From contig NZ_PVBR01000007.1 in assembly GCF_002980495.1 (NCBI RefSeq), positions 186,001 through 250,000 on the forward strand: a DNA stretch of 64,000 nt. The letters are read 5' to 3'. The notes below the pieces were generated by a model. The model worked only from the letters and a program-made list of their open reading frames with translations. It was not told where the DNA came from and made no database searches. The position numbers and the translations under genes were made by a program. The DNA is from Phyllobacterium phragmitis (GTDB lineage Bacteria; Pseudomonadota; Alphaproteobacteria; Rhizobiales; Rhizobiaceae). Positions 9,073 to 19,300 of the stretch are shown piece after piece (the stretch's first letter is position 1; every line of letters starts with the position of its first letter).

Positions 9073-9999
9073 ATGATCCTTTCCTGCGGCGAAGCGTTGA
9101 TCGACATGCTGCCGCGCGAAACGGCGGATGGCCAGGCGGCTTTTGTGCCGCATGCGGGCGGAGCATTGTTCAACACGGCCATCGCCATCGGCAGGCTGGG
9201 CGCGCCGGCCGGCTTCTTCTCCGGTCTCTCCTCGGATTTTCTCGGCGATATCCTGCGCGAGGCGCTCAAACGCTCGAATGTCGACATTTCCTTCTGCGCC
9301 ACCGCCGACCGCCCGACGACGCTTGCCTTCGTGCGCCTCGTCAATGGCCAGGCGAGCTACGCCTTCTATGACGAGAGCACGGCGGGCCGGATGCTGACCG
9401 AGGCCGATCTGCCAGAGCTCGACGACCGTGTCTCGGCACTGCTTTTCGGTGCGATCAGCCTTATCCCCGAGCCCTGCGGCAACACCTATGAGGCATTGAT
9501 GGCGCGCGAGGCGGGACGCCGGGTCATCATGCTCGACCCGAACATCCGTCCCGGCTTCATTGCCGACCGCGAAAAGCATCTGGCGCGACTGCGCCGCATG
9601 ATCGCCATGGCCGATATCGTGAAAATGTCCGACGAGGATATCGCCTGGTTCGGGGAAGGCACCGAACACGATAAAATCGCCGCCGACTGGCTGACGCGCG
9701 GGCCGAAGCTGATCATCATCACGCGCGGTGCCTCAGGGGCCGATGCCTATACGCTGCGCGGCAAAATCAGCGTTCCCGGCGTCAAGGTCACCGTGGCGGA
9801 TACGGTGGGCGCAGGCGATACGGTCAATGCCGGCGTGCTGGTGGGCCTATACCGGCAAGGCCTTCTCACCAAGCAAGCCGTCGCCAATCTTGGGGAGGAC
9901 CAGGTCCATGCCTGCGTGGCCCTCGGCGTCCGCGCCGCCGCCATTACAGTGTCGCGTGCCGGCGCCAACCCGCCATGGCAGAGCGAGATGGCGGATTAA
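9073..9999 (+). CDS. PfkB family carbohydrate kinase (fructokinase-like)
   Basis: The 308-residue ribokinase-fold protein opens with MILSCGEALIDMLPRE, has the glycine-rich GGALFNTAIAIGRLG (PfkB signature 1) and DTVGAGDTVNAGVL (signature 2, with the catalytic Asp). The opening resembles bacterial fructokinases, so fructose is the likely substrate, which would feed the sugar imported by frcBCA at 32427-35406; this link is inferred. An AGAGGAG ribosome-binding site lies seven bases before the ATG. Its own promoter probably lies in the AT-richer stretch 9000-9060. Confidence 0.88.
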   Translation: MILSCGEALIDMLPRETADGQAAFVPHAGGALFNTAIAIGRLGAPAGFFSGLSSDFLGDILREALKRSNVDISFCATADRPTTLAFVRLVNGQASYAFYDESTAGRMLTEADLPELDDRVSALLFGAISLIPEPCGNTYEALMAREAGRRVIMLDPNIRPGFIADREKHLARLRRMIAMADIVKMSDEDIAWFGEGTEHDKIAADWLTRGPKLIIITRGASGADAYTLRGKISVPGVKVTVADTVGAGDTVNAGVLVGLYRQGLLTKQAVANLGEDQVHACVALGVRAAAITVSRAGANPPWQSEMAD

Positions 10000-10014
10000 T
10001 CCGGCCAGACGGGG

Positions 10015-10230
10015 TTGGCGCTTCTTCAACCCCCCTCTGCCCTGCCGGGCATCTCCCCCACAAGGGTGGAGATTGGCTGACACTGCCCTTCACGTTTATC
10101 CTGCGACACCTGCGATTGCTGCCGAACATCTATGAAGGCGTAATCTCCCTCCTTGTGGGGGAGATGGCCGGCAGGCCAGAGGGGGGTGTTACCGCGCCAG
10201 CGCTTTTTACCTGAAAGTGAAGCGCTCAAG
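10015..10230. repeat. Composite palindromic element, copy A3 (inverted)
   Basis: Inverted arms at 10029-10074 and 10142-10188 flank a 67-base core that matches copies A1 and A2 when read on the minus strand. TTGGCGC on the left pairs with GCGCCA on the right, and the right tail (GCGCTTTTTACCTGAAAGTG) is the inverted counterpart of the A1 left end. It fills the gap between convergent sugar-kinase genes. Confidence 0.82.
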
Positions 10231-10251
10231 GAAGAGTATCGGCTTCCAATT

Positions 10252-11697
10252 TCAGTTTCGAAGCGCCGGATAAAGTCCACGATAACGGGCATAGGCGTCA
10301 TCGAAGGCGTCTCGCAGGCGGGGCTCCGGCTCGATGGTTTCGGCAATGGAGGGTAATGTGCAGATCGCCCAGGGATCGGCCTTCTCCGCCGCGATCAGCC
10401 CGAGGCGGGCAGCCCCGAAAGCGCCGCCGAAATCGCCATCGGCGGGCACGTCGACAGGCAACTCCAGAGCCGTGGCAATCGCCCGCAGCCAATAATCCGA
10501 ACGCGAGCCGCCGCCCACTGCCGTCACCCGTTCAAGCCTCGTGCCGGCGGCGGCGAGCGCTTCAAGATTGTCGCGAAATGCGAAGGCGACGCCTTCGACA
10601 ACCGCCTGCGTCAGCGCGGCGCGATCACTTTCGCGGCCAAGGCCGACAAAGGCGCCGCGGACCGAAGCGTCGTTATAGGGCGTGCGCTCGCCTGAGAGAT
10701 AGGGCAGGAAGGTGACGCCCGATGGCGCTTTCAGCGTGTCGCCCAGCTCCGCGGTCAGATTGACGGGATCGCTGCGTGCAATATTCGCATACCAGTTGAG
10801 CGCATCTGTCGCCGACAGGATGACGCCCATCTGGTGCCAGGTTTTCGGCAGGGCATGACAGAAGGTATGCACCGCACTTGCCGGATTTGGCGAATAGGTG
10901 GCGTTTGCCGCGAAAAGGACGCCTGAGGTGCCCAGCGAGATAAAGGCCTGGCCGGGCGAGACCGTGCCCATGCCGCAGGCCGATGCGGCATTATCGCCGC
11001 CGCCGCCGGCCACGACCGCGTCTTCGCGCATGCCCCAGCGCCGGGCCAGATCCGGCTTGAGCATGGCGGAAATCTGCGTGCCTTCGACGAGCGACGGCAT
11101 ATGGCTTTCATCAAGATCGGTCGCGGCCAGGAGTTCCGGCGACCAGCGGCGCTGACCGACATCGAGCCACGCGGTGCCCGCCGAATCCGACATGTCCGAG
11201 ACATATTCGCCGGTCAGCCATAAGCGCAGATAATCCTTCGGCAGCAGAACCCGTGCAACCTTTGCGAAAATCTCCGGTTCATTGTGCTTCACCCATAGGA
11301 GCTTCGGCGCCGTGAAGCCCGGAAAGACGATATTGCCGGTGATCTCGCGGAAGCGCGGATCGGCATCGAGGGCGGCGGCTTCCTTGTGAGAGCGCGTATC
11401 GTTCCACAAAATGCATGGCCGCAACACCTCGCCATTACCATCCAGCAGGGTCGCTCCATGCATCTGGCCGGAAAGGCCGATGCCGCGCACAGCGGCAAGC
11501 CTTGCCGGAAACGTGGATTTCATCACGTCGAGCACGGTTTCCAGCGCATCGATCCAGTGTGCCGGATTCTGCTCCGACCAGCCGGAATGCGGGCGCGCGA
11601 CACTGAGGGAAGCGGAGGCGGAAGCGGTTATGCGCTGATTGTCGTCAATCAGCAGAGCCTTGATGCCTGATGTTCCAAGATCAATTCCAAGATACAT
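10252..11697 (-). CDS. xylB: Xylulokinase
   Basis: FGGY-family kinase of 481 residues. It opens with MYLGIDLGTSGIKALLID and has GLSGQMHGATLLD, the ILWNDTRSH segment, FISLGTSGVLFA and the C-terminal AVGGGSRSDYWLRAIA, which together match xylulokinase better than glycerol kinase. It phosphorylates D-xylulose to xylulose 5-phosphate. I chose the ATG at 11697 since the protein family begins exactly there and a GGAGGAG site lies about ten bases upstream; the 48 in-frame codons upstream are translated repeat DNA. No xylA or xylose transporter is adjacent. Confidence 0.93.
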   Translation of the reverse strand: MYLGIDLGTSGIKALLIDDNQRITASASASLSVARPHSGWSEQNPAHWIDALETVLDVMKSTFPARLAAVRGIGLSGQMHGATLLDGNGEVLRPCILWNDTRSHKEAAALDADPRFREITGNIVFPGFTAPKLLWVKHNEPEIFAKVARVLLPKDYLRLWLTGEYVSDMSDSAGTAWLDVGQRRWSPELLAATDLDESHMPSLVEGTQISAMLKPDLARRWGMREDAVVAGGGGDNAASACGMGTVSPGQAFISLGTSGVLFAANATYSPNPASAVHTFCHALPKTWHQMGVILSATDALNWYANIARSDPVNLTAELGDTLKAPSGVTFLPYLSGERTPYNDASVRGAFVGLGRESDRAALTQAVVEGVAFAFRDNLEALAAAGTRLERVTAVGGGSRSDYWLRAIATALELPVDVPADGDFGGAFGAARLGLIAAEKADPWAICTLPSIAETIEPEPRLRDAFDDAYARYRGLYPALRN

Positions 11698-11733
11698 GAT
11701 GTGCCATCTCCTCCGTCTGGCCAACACATTCTT

Positions 11734-11872
11734 TGCTTGCACAAGTCCGGGCTTTGCTCGCACAAGTCCGGGCGGAAAGTAATCCGTACTTTCGTGGAAA
11801 ACCGCTCCCGCTTCCCAACTTGCACATTGTCTCCCACGCAAGTCCGGGCGAGCGCCCTTTTCCCGGACTTGC
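11734..11872. repeat. Cluster of AAGTCCGG palindromic elements (family G1)
   Basis: Three partial to full copies of a GCAAGTCCGG repeat lie between pncB and xylB. The last one is a perfect 11-base inverted repeat (GCAAGTCCGGG at 11838-11848 with its inverse at 11862-11872) that touches the pncB TAA stop, so it could form an RNA hairpin at the end of pncB mRNA. Related copies are at 50199-50270, 56850-56918 and 62022-62065. Confidence 0.8.
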
Positions 11873-13177
11873 TTAGACCTTCACAAGATGCTCCACGCGA
11901 TCCTCGTCGCCGAAGAATTCGAGATAGCGCTGAACCTCCTTCGGATCGCCCGTCGCCTTGCGTGGATTATCCGAGAGCTTGACAGCCGGGCGGCCGTTCG
12001 CCTCGCTGACCTTGCAGACCAGTGAGATCGCGGTCAGGCCGTCGACATCCGTCGGGGCGCAATCGGCAAAATCATTGGTCAGGTTGGTGCCCCAGCCAAA
12101 GCTCATCCGGACCCTGCCGTGGAAATGGTGATAGGCTTCCTTGATCGTATCGACATCGAGCGCATCGGAGAAAATCAGGAGTTTCTCGCGCGGGTTCTTG
12201 CCCTTCTCCTTCCACCAGCCGACGATGCGTTCGCCACCTTCGATCGGCGGGGCGCTGTCGGGGCGGAAGCCCGTCCAATCGGCCACCCAATCCGGCGCAT
12301 CGCGCAGGAAAGCGGTGGTGCCGAACGTATCGGGAAGCACAATCAGGAGATTGCCGCCATAATAGCGGTTCCATTCCTGCAGCACGCGATAGGGCGCGCT
12401 GCGCAATTCCTCATCGTTTCGGGACAGGGCGGCGAGAACCATCGGCAGTTCATGGGCGTTGGTGCCGAGCGCTTCGAGATCGTTGTCCATGGCGAGCAGC
12501 ACGTTGCTCGTGCCGGTAAAGGCTTTGCCGATACCTTCCTTCAACGCCTCGACGCACCAGCGCTGCCACAGGAAGGAATGGCGGCGGCGCGTGCCGAAAT
12601 CCGAGATCTTGAGATCGGGAAGCTGGCGCAGGCTTTCGACCTTGCTCCACATCTTCGCCTTGGCGCGGGCATAAAGCACGTCGAGCGAGAAGGGACCGAG
12701 CGATTTCATCGCCGCGCGGGAGCGCAATTCATTGATGATGGCGAGGGCTGGTATCTCCCACATGGTCGTGTACATCCACGGGCCATGGAAGTTCAGCTCG
12801 TATTGGCCGTCGCGGCGGACGAGCTCATATTCCGGCAATTGGAAATCGGCGAGCCAGGCGAGGAATTCCGGCGCGAAAATCTGCTTGTGACCGTAGAAGC
12901 TGTTACCTGCGAGCCAGATCATCTCCTTCTTGCCGAAGCGCAGCGTACGCGCATGATCGAGCTGGGCGCGCAGTTCCGCTTCCTCGATCTCGTCGGCAAG
13001 ACGCACGGAGGTCGTGCGGTTGATGAGGGAGAAGGTCGCATCGACCTTGGGGTAGAGGCCCCAGATCATCTGCAGCATCAGGAGTTTATAGAAATCCGTA
13101 TCCAGCAGACTGCGGATGATCGGATCGAGCTTCCATGTATGGTTGTAAACGCGCCGCGCGATATCAGTTTTGGCCAT
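11873..13177 (-). CDS. pncB: Nicotinate phosphoribosyltransferase
   Basis: The 434-residue protein matches the long PncB family over its whole length. [16 protein letters not shown] binds near the active site, [12 protein letters not shown] carries the phosphoribosyl-binding arginines, and GTNAHELPM holds the histidine that is phosphorylated in the ATP-driven cycle. It makes nicotinate mononucleotide from nicotinate and PRPP (Preiss-Handler NAD salvage). I chose the ATG at 13177 ([12 protein letters not shown]), where homology begins; 52 upstream in-frame codons are not conserved-looking. The stop codon touches a palindromic repeat that may serve as its terminator. Confidence 0.95.
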   Translation of the reverse strand: MAKTDIARRVYNHTWKLDPIIRSLLDTDFYKLLMLQMIWGLYPKVDATFSLINRTTSVRLADEIEEAELRAQLDHARTLRFGKKEMIWLAGNSFYGHKQIFAPEFLAWLADFQLPEYELVRRDGQYELNFHGPWMYTTMWEIPALAIINELRSRAAMKSLGPFSLDVLYARAKAKMWSKVESLRQLPDLKISDFGTRRRHSFLWQRWCVEALKEGIGKAFTGTSNVLLAMDNDLEALGTNAHELPMVLAALSRNDEELRSAPYRVLQEWNRYYGGNLLIVLPDTFGTTAFLRDAPDWVADWTGFRPDSAPPIEGGERIVGWWKEKGKNPREKLLIFSDALDVDTIKEAYHHFHGRVRMSFGWGTNLTNDFADCAPTDVDGLTAISLVCKVSEANGRPAVKLSDNPRKATGDPKEVQRYLEFFGDEDRVEHLVKV

Positions 13178-13350
13178 GCTGCCTCGGTCTCCCCCGAATG
13201 CTCCCATTCGCCGGACAGGCATGGAGCGCGTGATATGTGCTGGCTGCCGGACAGCGCTGTCAAGCAACGCGTCGTATTTGCTGACGGAACAGCCCATCCG
13301 CACTGAACCACCAGCACCCGGATCGACATGCAAAGATGATCAAAGCCGCC

Positions 13351-13381
13351 GGAAAATGAAAGAGCGGGGAAAACCCCGCTC
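13351..13381 (-). terminator. Terminator of the cyclic glucan synthase gene
   Basis: A perfect eight-base stem (GAGCGGGG/CCCCGCTC) with a four-base loop lies seven bases past the stop on the minus strand and is followed by TTTCATTTTCC. Confidence 0.9.
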
Positions 13382-13387
13382 CTTCGT

Positions 13388-16300
13388 TTAGCTTTTTGAA
13401 GCCGATTTGGGAAGCTCTACAATAATTTCGTGATCGCCCGACTTCTTCAGCAGGATACCCTTCTCCGGCTGCAATACTTTCTTGCCGTTGAGCTTGAGCG
13501 ACCTGGACTTTCCGCCGGTCCTGACCGTGATGCGGTAGGAGGCTTCACCGATGCGCAGGGAGACGTTGCAGCCATCCCATTCCGGCGGCAGTGCCGGATC
13601 GACGAAGAGCCGGTCGGCGCGGCGGCGCAGACCGAGGATACCTTCCGTCGCGACCCGATAAAGCCAGCCGGCGGAGCCGGTATACCAGGTCCAGCCGCCC
13701 TGCCCGCGCCGCGGCTCGACGGAATAGATATCGGCGGCGACCACATAGGGTTCGACGCGATAGCTGTCGGGATTGCGGCTGTGATGGATCGGGTTGATCA
13801 TCTGGAACCAGCGATAGGCTTCGGCATTCTGTCCAAGCTGCGTCAAAGCGAGGATCGCCCAGGTCGCACCATGGGTGTACTGACCACCATTTTCGCGCAC
13901 GCCCGGCGGGTAGCCCTTGATATAGCCCGGTTCACGCTCCGTCTTGTCGAAAGGCGGGGTGAACAGGCGCAGGAGTTCGCCTTCCTCATCCAGAAGATGC
14001 TCGCGCAGCGACTGCATCGCCTGTTCGGCACGCTGCGGATCGGCGACGCCTGACAATACGCCCCAGGATTGGGCAATGGCATCGATGCGGCACTCGTCGC
14101 TTTCCTTCGAGCCGAGTGGTGAACCATCGTCATAATAGCCGCGGCGATACCACGCGCCGTCCCAGCCGGCGTTTTCCAGCGCAGCCTTGAGATCGTCGAC
14201 ATGCTGCTGCCAGGCGGTTGCGCGGGCCCCGTCCTTGCGCTCACGCGCGATCGGAATGAAGTTCTGCAGTGTGTGGGCGAGGAACCAGCCAAGCCATACG
14301 CTCTCGCCCTGGCCGTTGATGCCGACGAGGTTCATGCCGTCGTTCCAGTCGCCGCCGAGCATCAGCGGCAGGCCATGCTGGCCGGTGCGGGCGACGGCAA
14401 GATCGAGCGCCAGCGCGCAATGCTCGTAGATGCTCGCCTTATCCTCCGACACCGCCGGCTCATAGAACGCGTCGTGCTCGCCCTCTTCGAGCGCCTTTCC
14501 TTCAAGGAACGGCACCTTCTCGTCGAGAACGGCGGCATCCCCCGTTACCTCGGTATAAAGGGCCGCGGCATAACCGAGCCAGACGACATCGTCCGATATC
14601 AGCGTGCGTACGCCAGCGCCCGTGGCGGGCAGCCACCAATGCTGGACATCGCCCTCGCGGAACTGCCGCGATGCGACATTGAGGAGCTGCTTGCGCGCCA
14701 GCGATGGATCGAGCGCCAGAAGCGCCAGCGTGTCCTGCAACTGATCGCGGAAACCATAGGCGCCGCTCGCCTGATAGAAGGCAGCGCGCGCCCAGATGCG
14801 ACAGGCAAGGCTCTGATAGGGCAGCCAGCGATTGACCATCAGATCGAAGGACGGATCCGGGGTTTCGACCTGCAAGCCGCCAAGGAAATCCAGCCAGAAC
14901 GCCTGCGTTGCCTGAAGCGTCTTGTCGAAGGATTTCTTCTTCTGAGCGGTGATGAGACGGCGTGCCTCGTCCTCGCCATCAGCGTTGCCGATGAAGAAGA
15001 CCAGTTCCTTTTCAGCACCCGCAGCGATCTCCAGATCGAAAGCCAGAGCGGCGCATGGATCGCGGCCGGCTTCGACCGTGTTGGAAAGCGGTCTTCCCTG
15101 GATCACCGTATCAGGCCGTTCGACCGCACCGGTGGCGCCGATGAACTCGACGCGGTCCGCGGTCACCGAAGTCGGCGCCATCGAAGCCGCGAAGAAGGCG
15201 ATTTGCCCCGATTTATCGACATGGTAGGGGTTGCGGGCGAAAAGCGCACCGAGCTTGATATCCTGCGTCGGCACGATGAACGGTGCGTTTTTGGCGCGGA
15301 CATTGCCCAGCACCCATTCGACATAGCCATAGACCCGCAGCCGCTTCGGCAGATTGCCGCGATTGGCGATCCGCAATCGTGAAAGCCGCACCGGCTTTTC
15401 CGGATCGACGATGTGGGTCAGCGTCAGCGCCATGTTGTCCTGCTCGGAGGAGAAGCTGGAATAGCCCTGCCCGTGCTTCGCCTCATAGGTCGCCGTTTCG
15501 TCGCGCAGCACGGCCGCCACCGGCGAACAGGCGACGCCCGTATCCAGATCGACGATATAGATCGCCTCGCCCGGACGGTTCGTCACCGGATCGTTGGCCC
15601 AGGGCGTCAACTGATAGTCCCGGCTGTTGCCCGCCCAGGTGAAGCCCGCGCCTTCGGCCGAAACATGGAATCCGAAGGAGGGGTTGGAGATGACATTGAT
15701 CCAGGGATGCGGCGTGGTGCGCAGTCCATTGAGGCGGACCACATAATCACCATCGGCGTCGAAACCGCCATAACCGTTCCAGAACTGCAGATCTCCGCCT
15801 TCCGGCAATCCAGGTTTTCTTTTCGGTGCAGCGCGGACCGGCAATGGCGCCTTCACCGTTTCGGCGGCACGCTCGGCTGCCGCCATCGCGTCTTCGGCCT
15901 CGGTGAGGCTTTCGCTGCGGGCGGCCAGATCGCCGGTGATCTCCTCGGTGCGGCGCAGCTGTTCGGTGAGCGAACCGTTCTGTGCGTGCATGACGATGCG
16001 GGCAGACGCGAGCAGCGTATTATAGGTCGCCTCGCTCATCAGGTCGCGGCGTACCGCGAAGATGTGCTGGCGCGGTCCCTGGAGGGCACCCCTGGCGCGA
16101 TAATTCTCGCATATCCATTCGATGCCGCGGTGGAAATCCTGGGCATAGGAGAAGGAGCGTTCGTTGATGGCGACGACATCGACTACCAGCCCCTTGGCGC
16201 GCCAATATTCCTGTGCCTTGAGCACGTCGCGCAGCACATCGAGATCGGCGTCATTGTCCATGCGCAGGGCGAATATCGGAAAATCGCCTGAAATGCTGAG

Positions 16301-19300
16301 CGGCCAGAGCTCCGATTGCATGCCGAGGCCGCTGGCGATGGTTTCCGGCGGCTGGCGGAGCGCGCGGTCGGGATAGATGAGATAGGTCGCGACCTTCTGG
16401 TATTCCGCGGCCTGCGACGGGCTGATGCCGATATGGTGGAGGCGCACCTGGGAGCGGGTCCATGACAGGGAGAACTCGCGCGCGAAGCACTCGGGATGAC
16501 GATAGCGCGAAGCGGCTTCCTCGATGCCCTGGCGTGTATCGCTGGCGAGCGTCCAGAAAACCAGGCTCACCTTCTTGCGTGCGGGAACGCGGACGCGGCA
16601 GCGCACCGATGCGATCGCATCGAGCACGCATCCCTGGCTGCCGGTCAGATGCGCACCCGCCTCGAACGCTGCCGGATTGCGCAGGCTGCGGCCGCGGCCG
16701 ATGAAGACGCGCCGGTCGGTTTCGGCCTCCGCTTCGCGCGCCGCGCCGGTCAGGTCGGCAACGAAATGCGCGACATGGATATCGGGATCCGTCGGCGCGC
16801 GCTTGCGCCGTGTGGCATAGATCGTCGCGCCATTGGCGGCGATCTCGGTCTCGACGAACATCTTGGCGAAAGCCGGATGGGCGCTGTCCACCTCATCCGA
16901 GGTCAACACCAGTTCTGCGTAGGACGTGACCTCGATGACGCGGTCGCGCGCACTGGTGTTGACGATATCGATGCGGCGGCCTTCACCGTTGGATTCGGAA
17001 GCGACGACGCATTCGACGACGGTGTTGATATCGCCGACGGACTTGAAAAACTCCGCCTTGTCGTCGGTGAAAACGACCTTCGCCTCATCTTCTACGCTGC
17101 GCGTCGGTTCGCCCGTCGCAGACCACCAATTGCCGGTTTCCACATCACGCAGGAACAGGAACGTGCCCTGCATGTCCTCGGCGGCATCCGGCTGGAAGCG
17201 GGTGATCGACAGATTGTTCCAGCGGCTGTAGCCCGAACCGTTGGCCGTCAGCATCACCGCATATTGGCCATTCGACATGAGCTGCGTGGCGCGCTGCGCC
17301 TTGAGCGGCGTTTCGATGATGCGCATCGGCGCGTCGTCGAAGCCGCCGCTGTCGACACGCATCGGATTTTCCGTCTTGGCGTGCACCATCGGAATTTCGC
17401 GCGGCGCCTTTTCCTGGAGCAGCAGTTCCGCCGCCTCGATCACCGGATCGCTGTGGAAGCGTTCCCGCATGCGGCCGTCGAATATGACGTTGTCGACGGC
17501 GATGATCGACATGCCGCTATGGTGCGCATAATAATTGCGCACGATGGCGCATTTCTCTCCCTCGCGAACGCGCGACGGGGTGAAATCCACGGAATCGTGG
17601 AAGCCGTAGGGGCCGAGCGCGCCGAGCGCCTGCAGGCGCTTGAGATTGGCCACCGCTTCCGCCGGCTGGTATTGGGCGGCAAGCAGGCTCGCATAGGGCG
17701 CGATCACCGCATTCTTGGAAAGGCCGCGCTTCAATCCGAGCGTCGGCACACCGAAATTGGTGTATTGATAGTTCATCTCCGGATCGCGCGCATTGTAGGC
17801 GGCCTCCGAGATGCCCCAGGGCAGTCCGCGCGAGGTCGCATATTCGATCTGGCGCTTGACGATCAGCTTGTTGGTCTGATCCAGCATGGAGCCGAGCGGC
17901 TCGGTCATCACCAGCGGCGGCATCAGATATTCGAACATCGAGCCGGACCAGGACAGAAGCGCGCCCTTCCAGCCGACGGGGACGAGAAGCCGTCCGAGAC
18001 GGAACCAGTGATCCACGGGAACGTCGCCCTTGGCGATGGCGAAGAGGCTTGCCAGACGCGCCTCGGAGGCCAGCAGATCGTAGCAGCTCTCGTCGAGCTC
18101 GTTTTCCTGCACGCGATAGCCGATCGAGAGCAGGCGGCGCTCCTTGCGCTCGAGAAAATCGAACTGCATGTCGAAAGCAAGCTGGCGGGCGCGCGTGGCA
18201 AGGCCGCGCAGCTGCTCACGCAGCACGTCCGTGTCATGCTCGCCGATGGCATCGTCGGTATGCGCCTTGCAGGTGTCGACGAGAATGCGGGCCCACTGGC
18301 TTGCGGCGAGGCTTTCGGGGCTTCCGATCTCGCTGTTCAGCTCATCGGTCAGCCGGACGATATCATTGGCGTAGAGGGAAAGGTTGATCGTGCGGAAGGA
18401 GGCGGTCTCCGGCTCCTCCTTGACCGATCTGACGGCGCGGCGGAAATTCGATATGCGTTCTTCGAGCCGGCGGCGCAACGGACGCAGGATGCGCCTGTCA
18501 TCGGGTATTTCCGCAATCGTCTCCTCGAGGATATCGTTGACGTCGAGGATGCCGTCGAGGTCGCTCTGCAGATAGACCGATGGCGCCTCCGCCCATTCCT
18601 CCAGCGCAGAGGAAAGCGTGACCAGATGACCCGCCAGATTGCCGCTGTCGACCGAGGAGACATAGAGCGGCATCAAGGGGTTGAGGCTGGTCGTATCGTA
18701 CCAGTTGTAGAGATGGCCGCGATATTTCTCCATCTTCTCGACGGTCGAAAGCGTACCGTCGATGCGGCTCAGCGTGTCGGCGAAGCCGATCCAGCCGAAA
18801 TCGCGGGCAGCGACGACGGAGAGCAGATAGACGCCGATATTGGTCGGCGACGTGCGCGGCGCGACAATCGGGAAAGGCTCTTCCTGGAAATTGTCCGGCG
18901 GCAGATGGTTGTGGTCCTCATTGGTGAATGCCTCGAAATAACGCCAGGTCCGGCGGGCGAAGCGGCGCAGATCGCCCTTGTCGGAAGAGCGGACCTCCAG
19001 CGTATCCTGCGGCTTGGCCGAGCGGCTGACGAGCCAGGCGATGAGGGGCGAGCAAAACCAGATGAGCACGAAGGGCAGAGCGATCAAAACCGCCTGGCTT
19101 TCCAGCAGAAGCGGGATCAGCAACGCCACACCGGCGATGGCCATCGCGGGCCACATCAGCCTGGCATAATAACCGAGCGTATCGGGCGATGATTTCTCCT
19201 CCGCCGCCGTGCGCCATTCGAGCAGATTGCGATGCGAGACGCCGAGACGGAAACCCGTCCGCACGATGGCATCTGCCATCAGGAAAGCCGAGTGGGCGAT

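Noticed and set aside
11698-11841. Upstream extension of xylB
   Set aside because: Its codons are translated repeat DNA and the family begins at MYLGIDLG with a good ribosome-binding site.
16496-19192. An 898-codon open frame opposite the cyclic glucan synthase gene
   Set aside because: It is antisense to a conserved family protein, has low-complexity Arg/Ala/Gly/Asp-rich composition and no recognisable domain; long antisense frames are common in GC-rich DNA.
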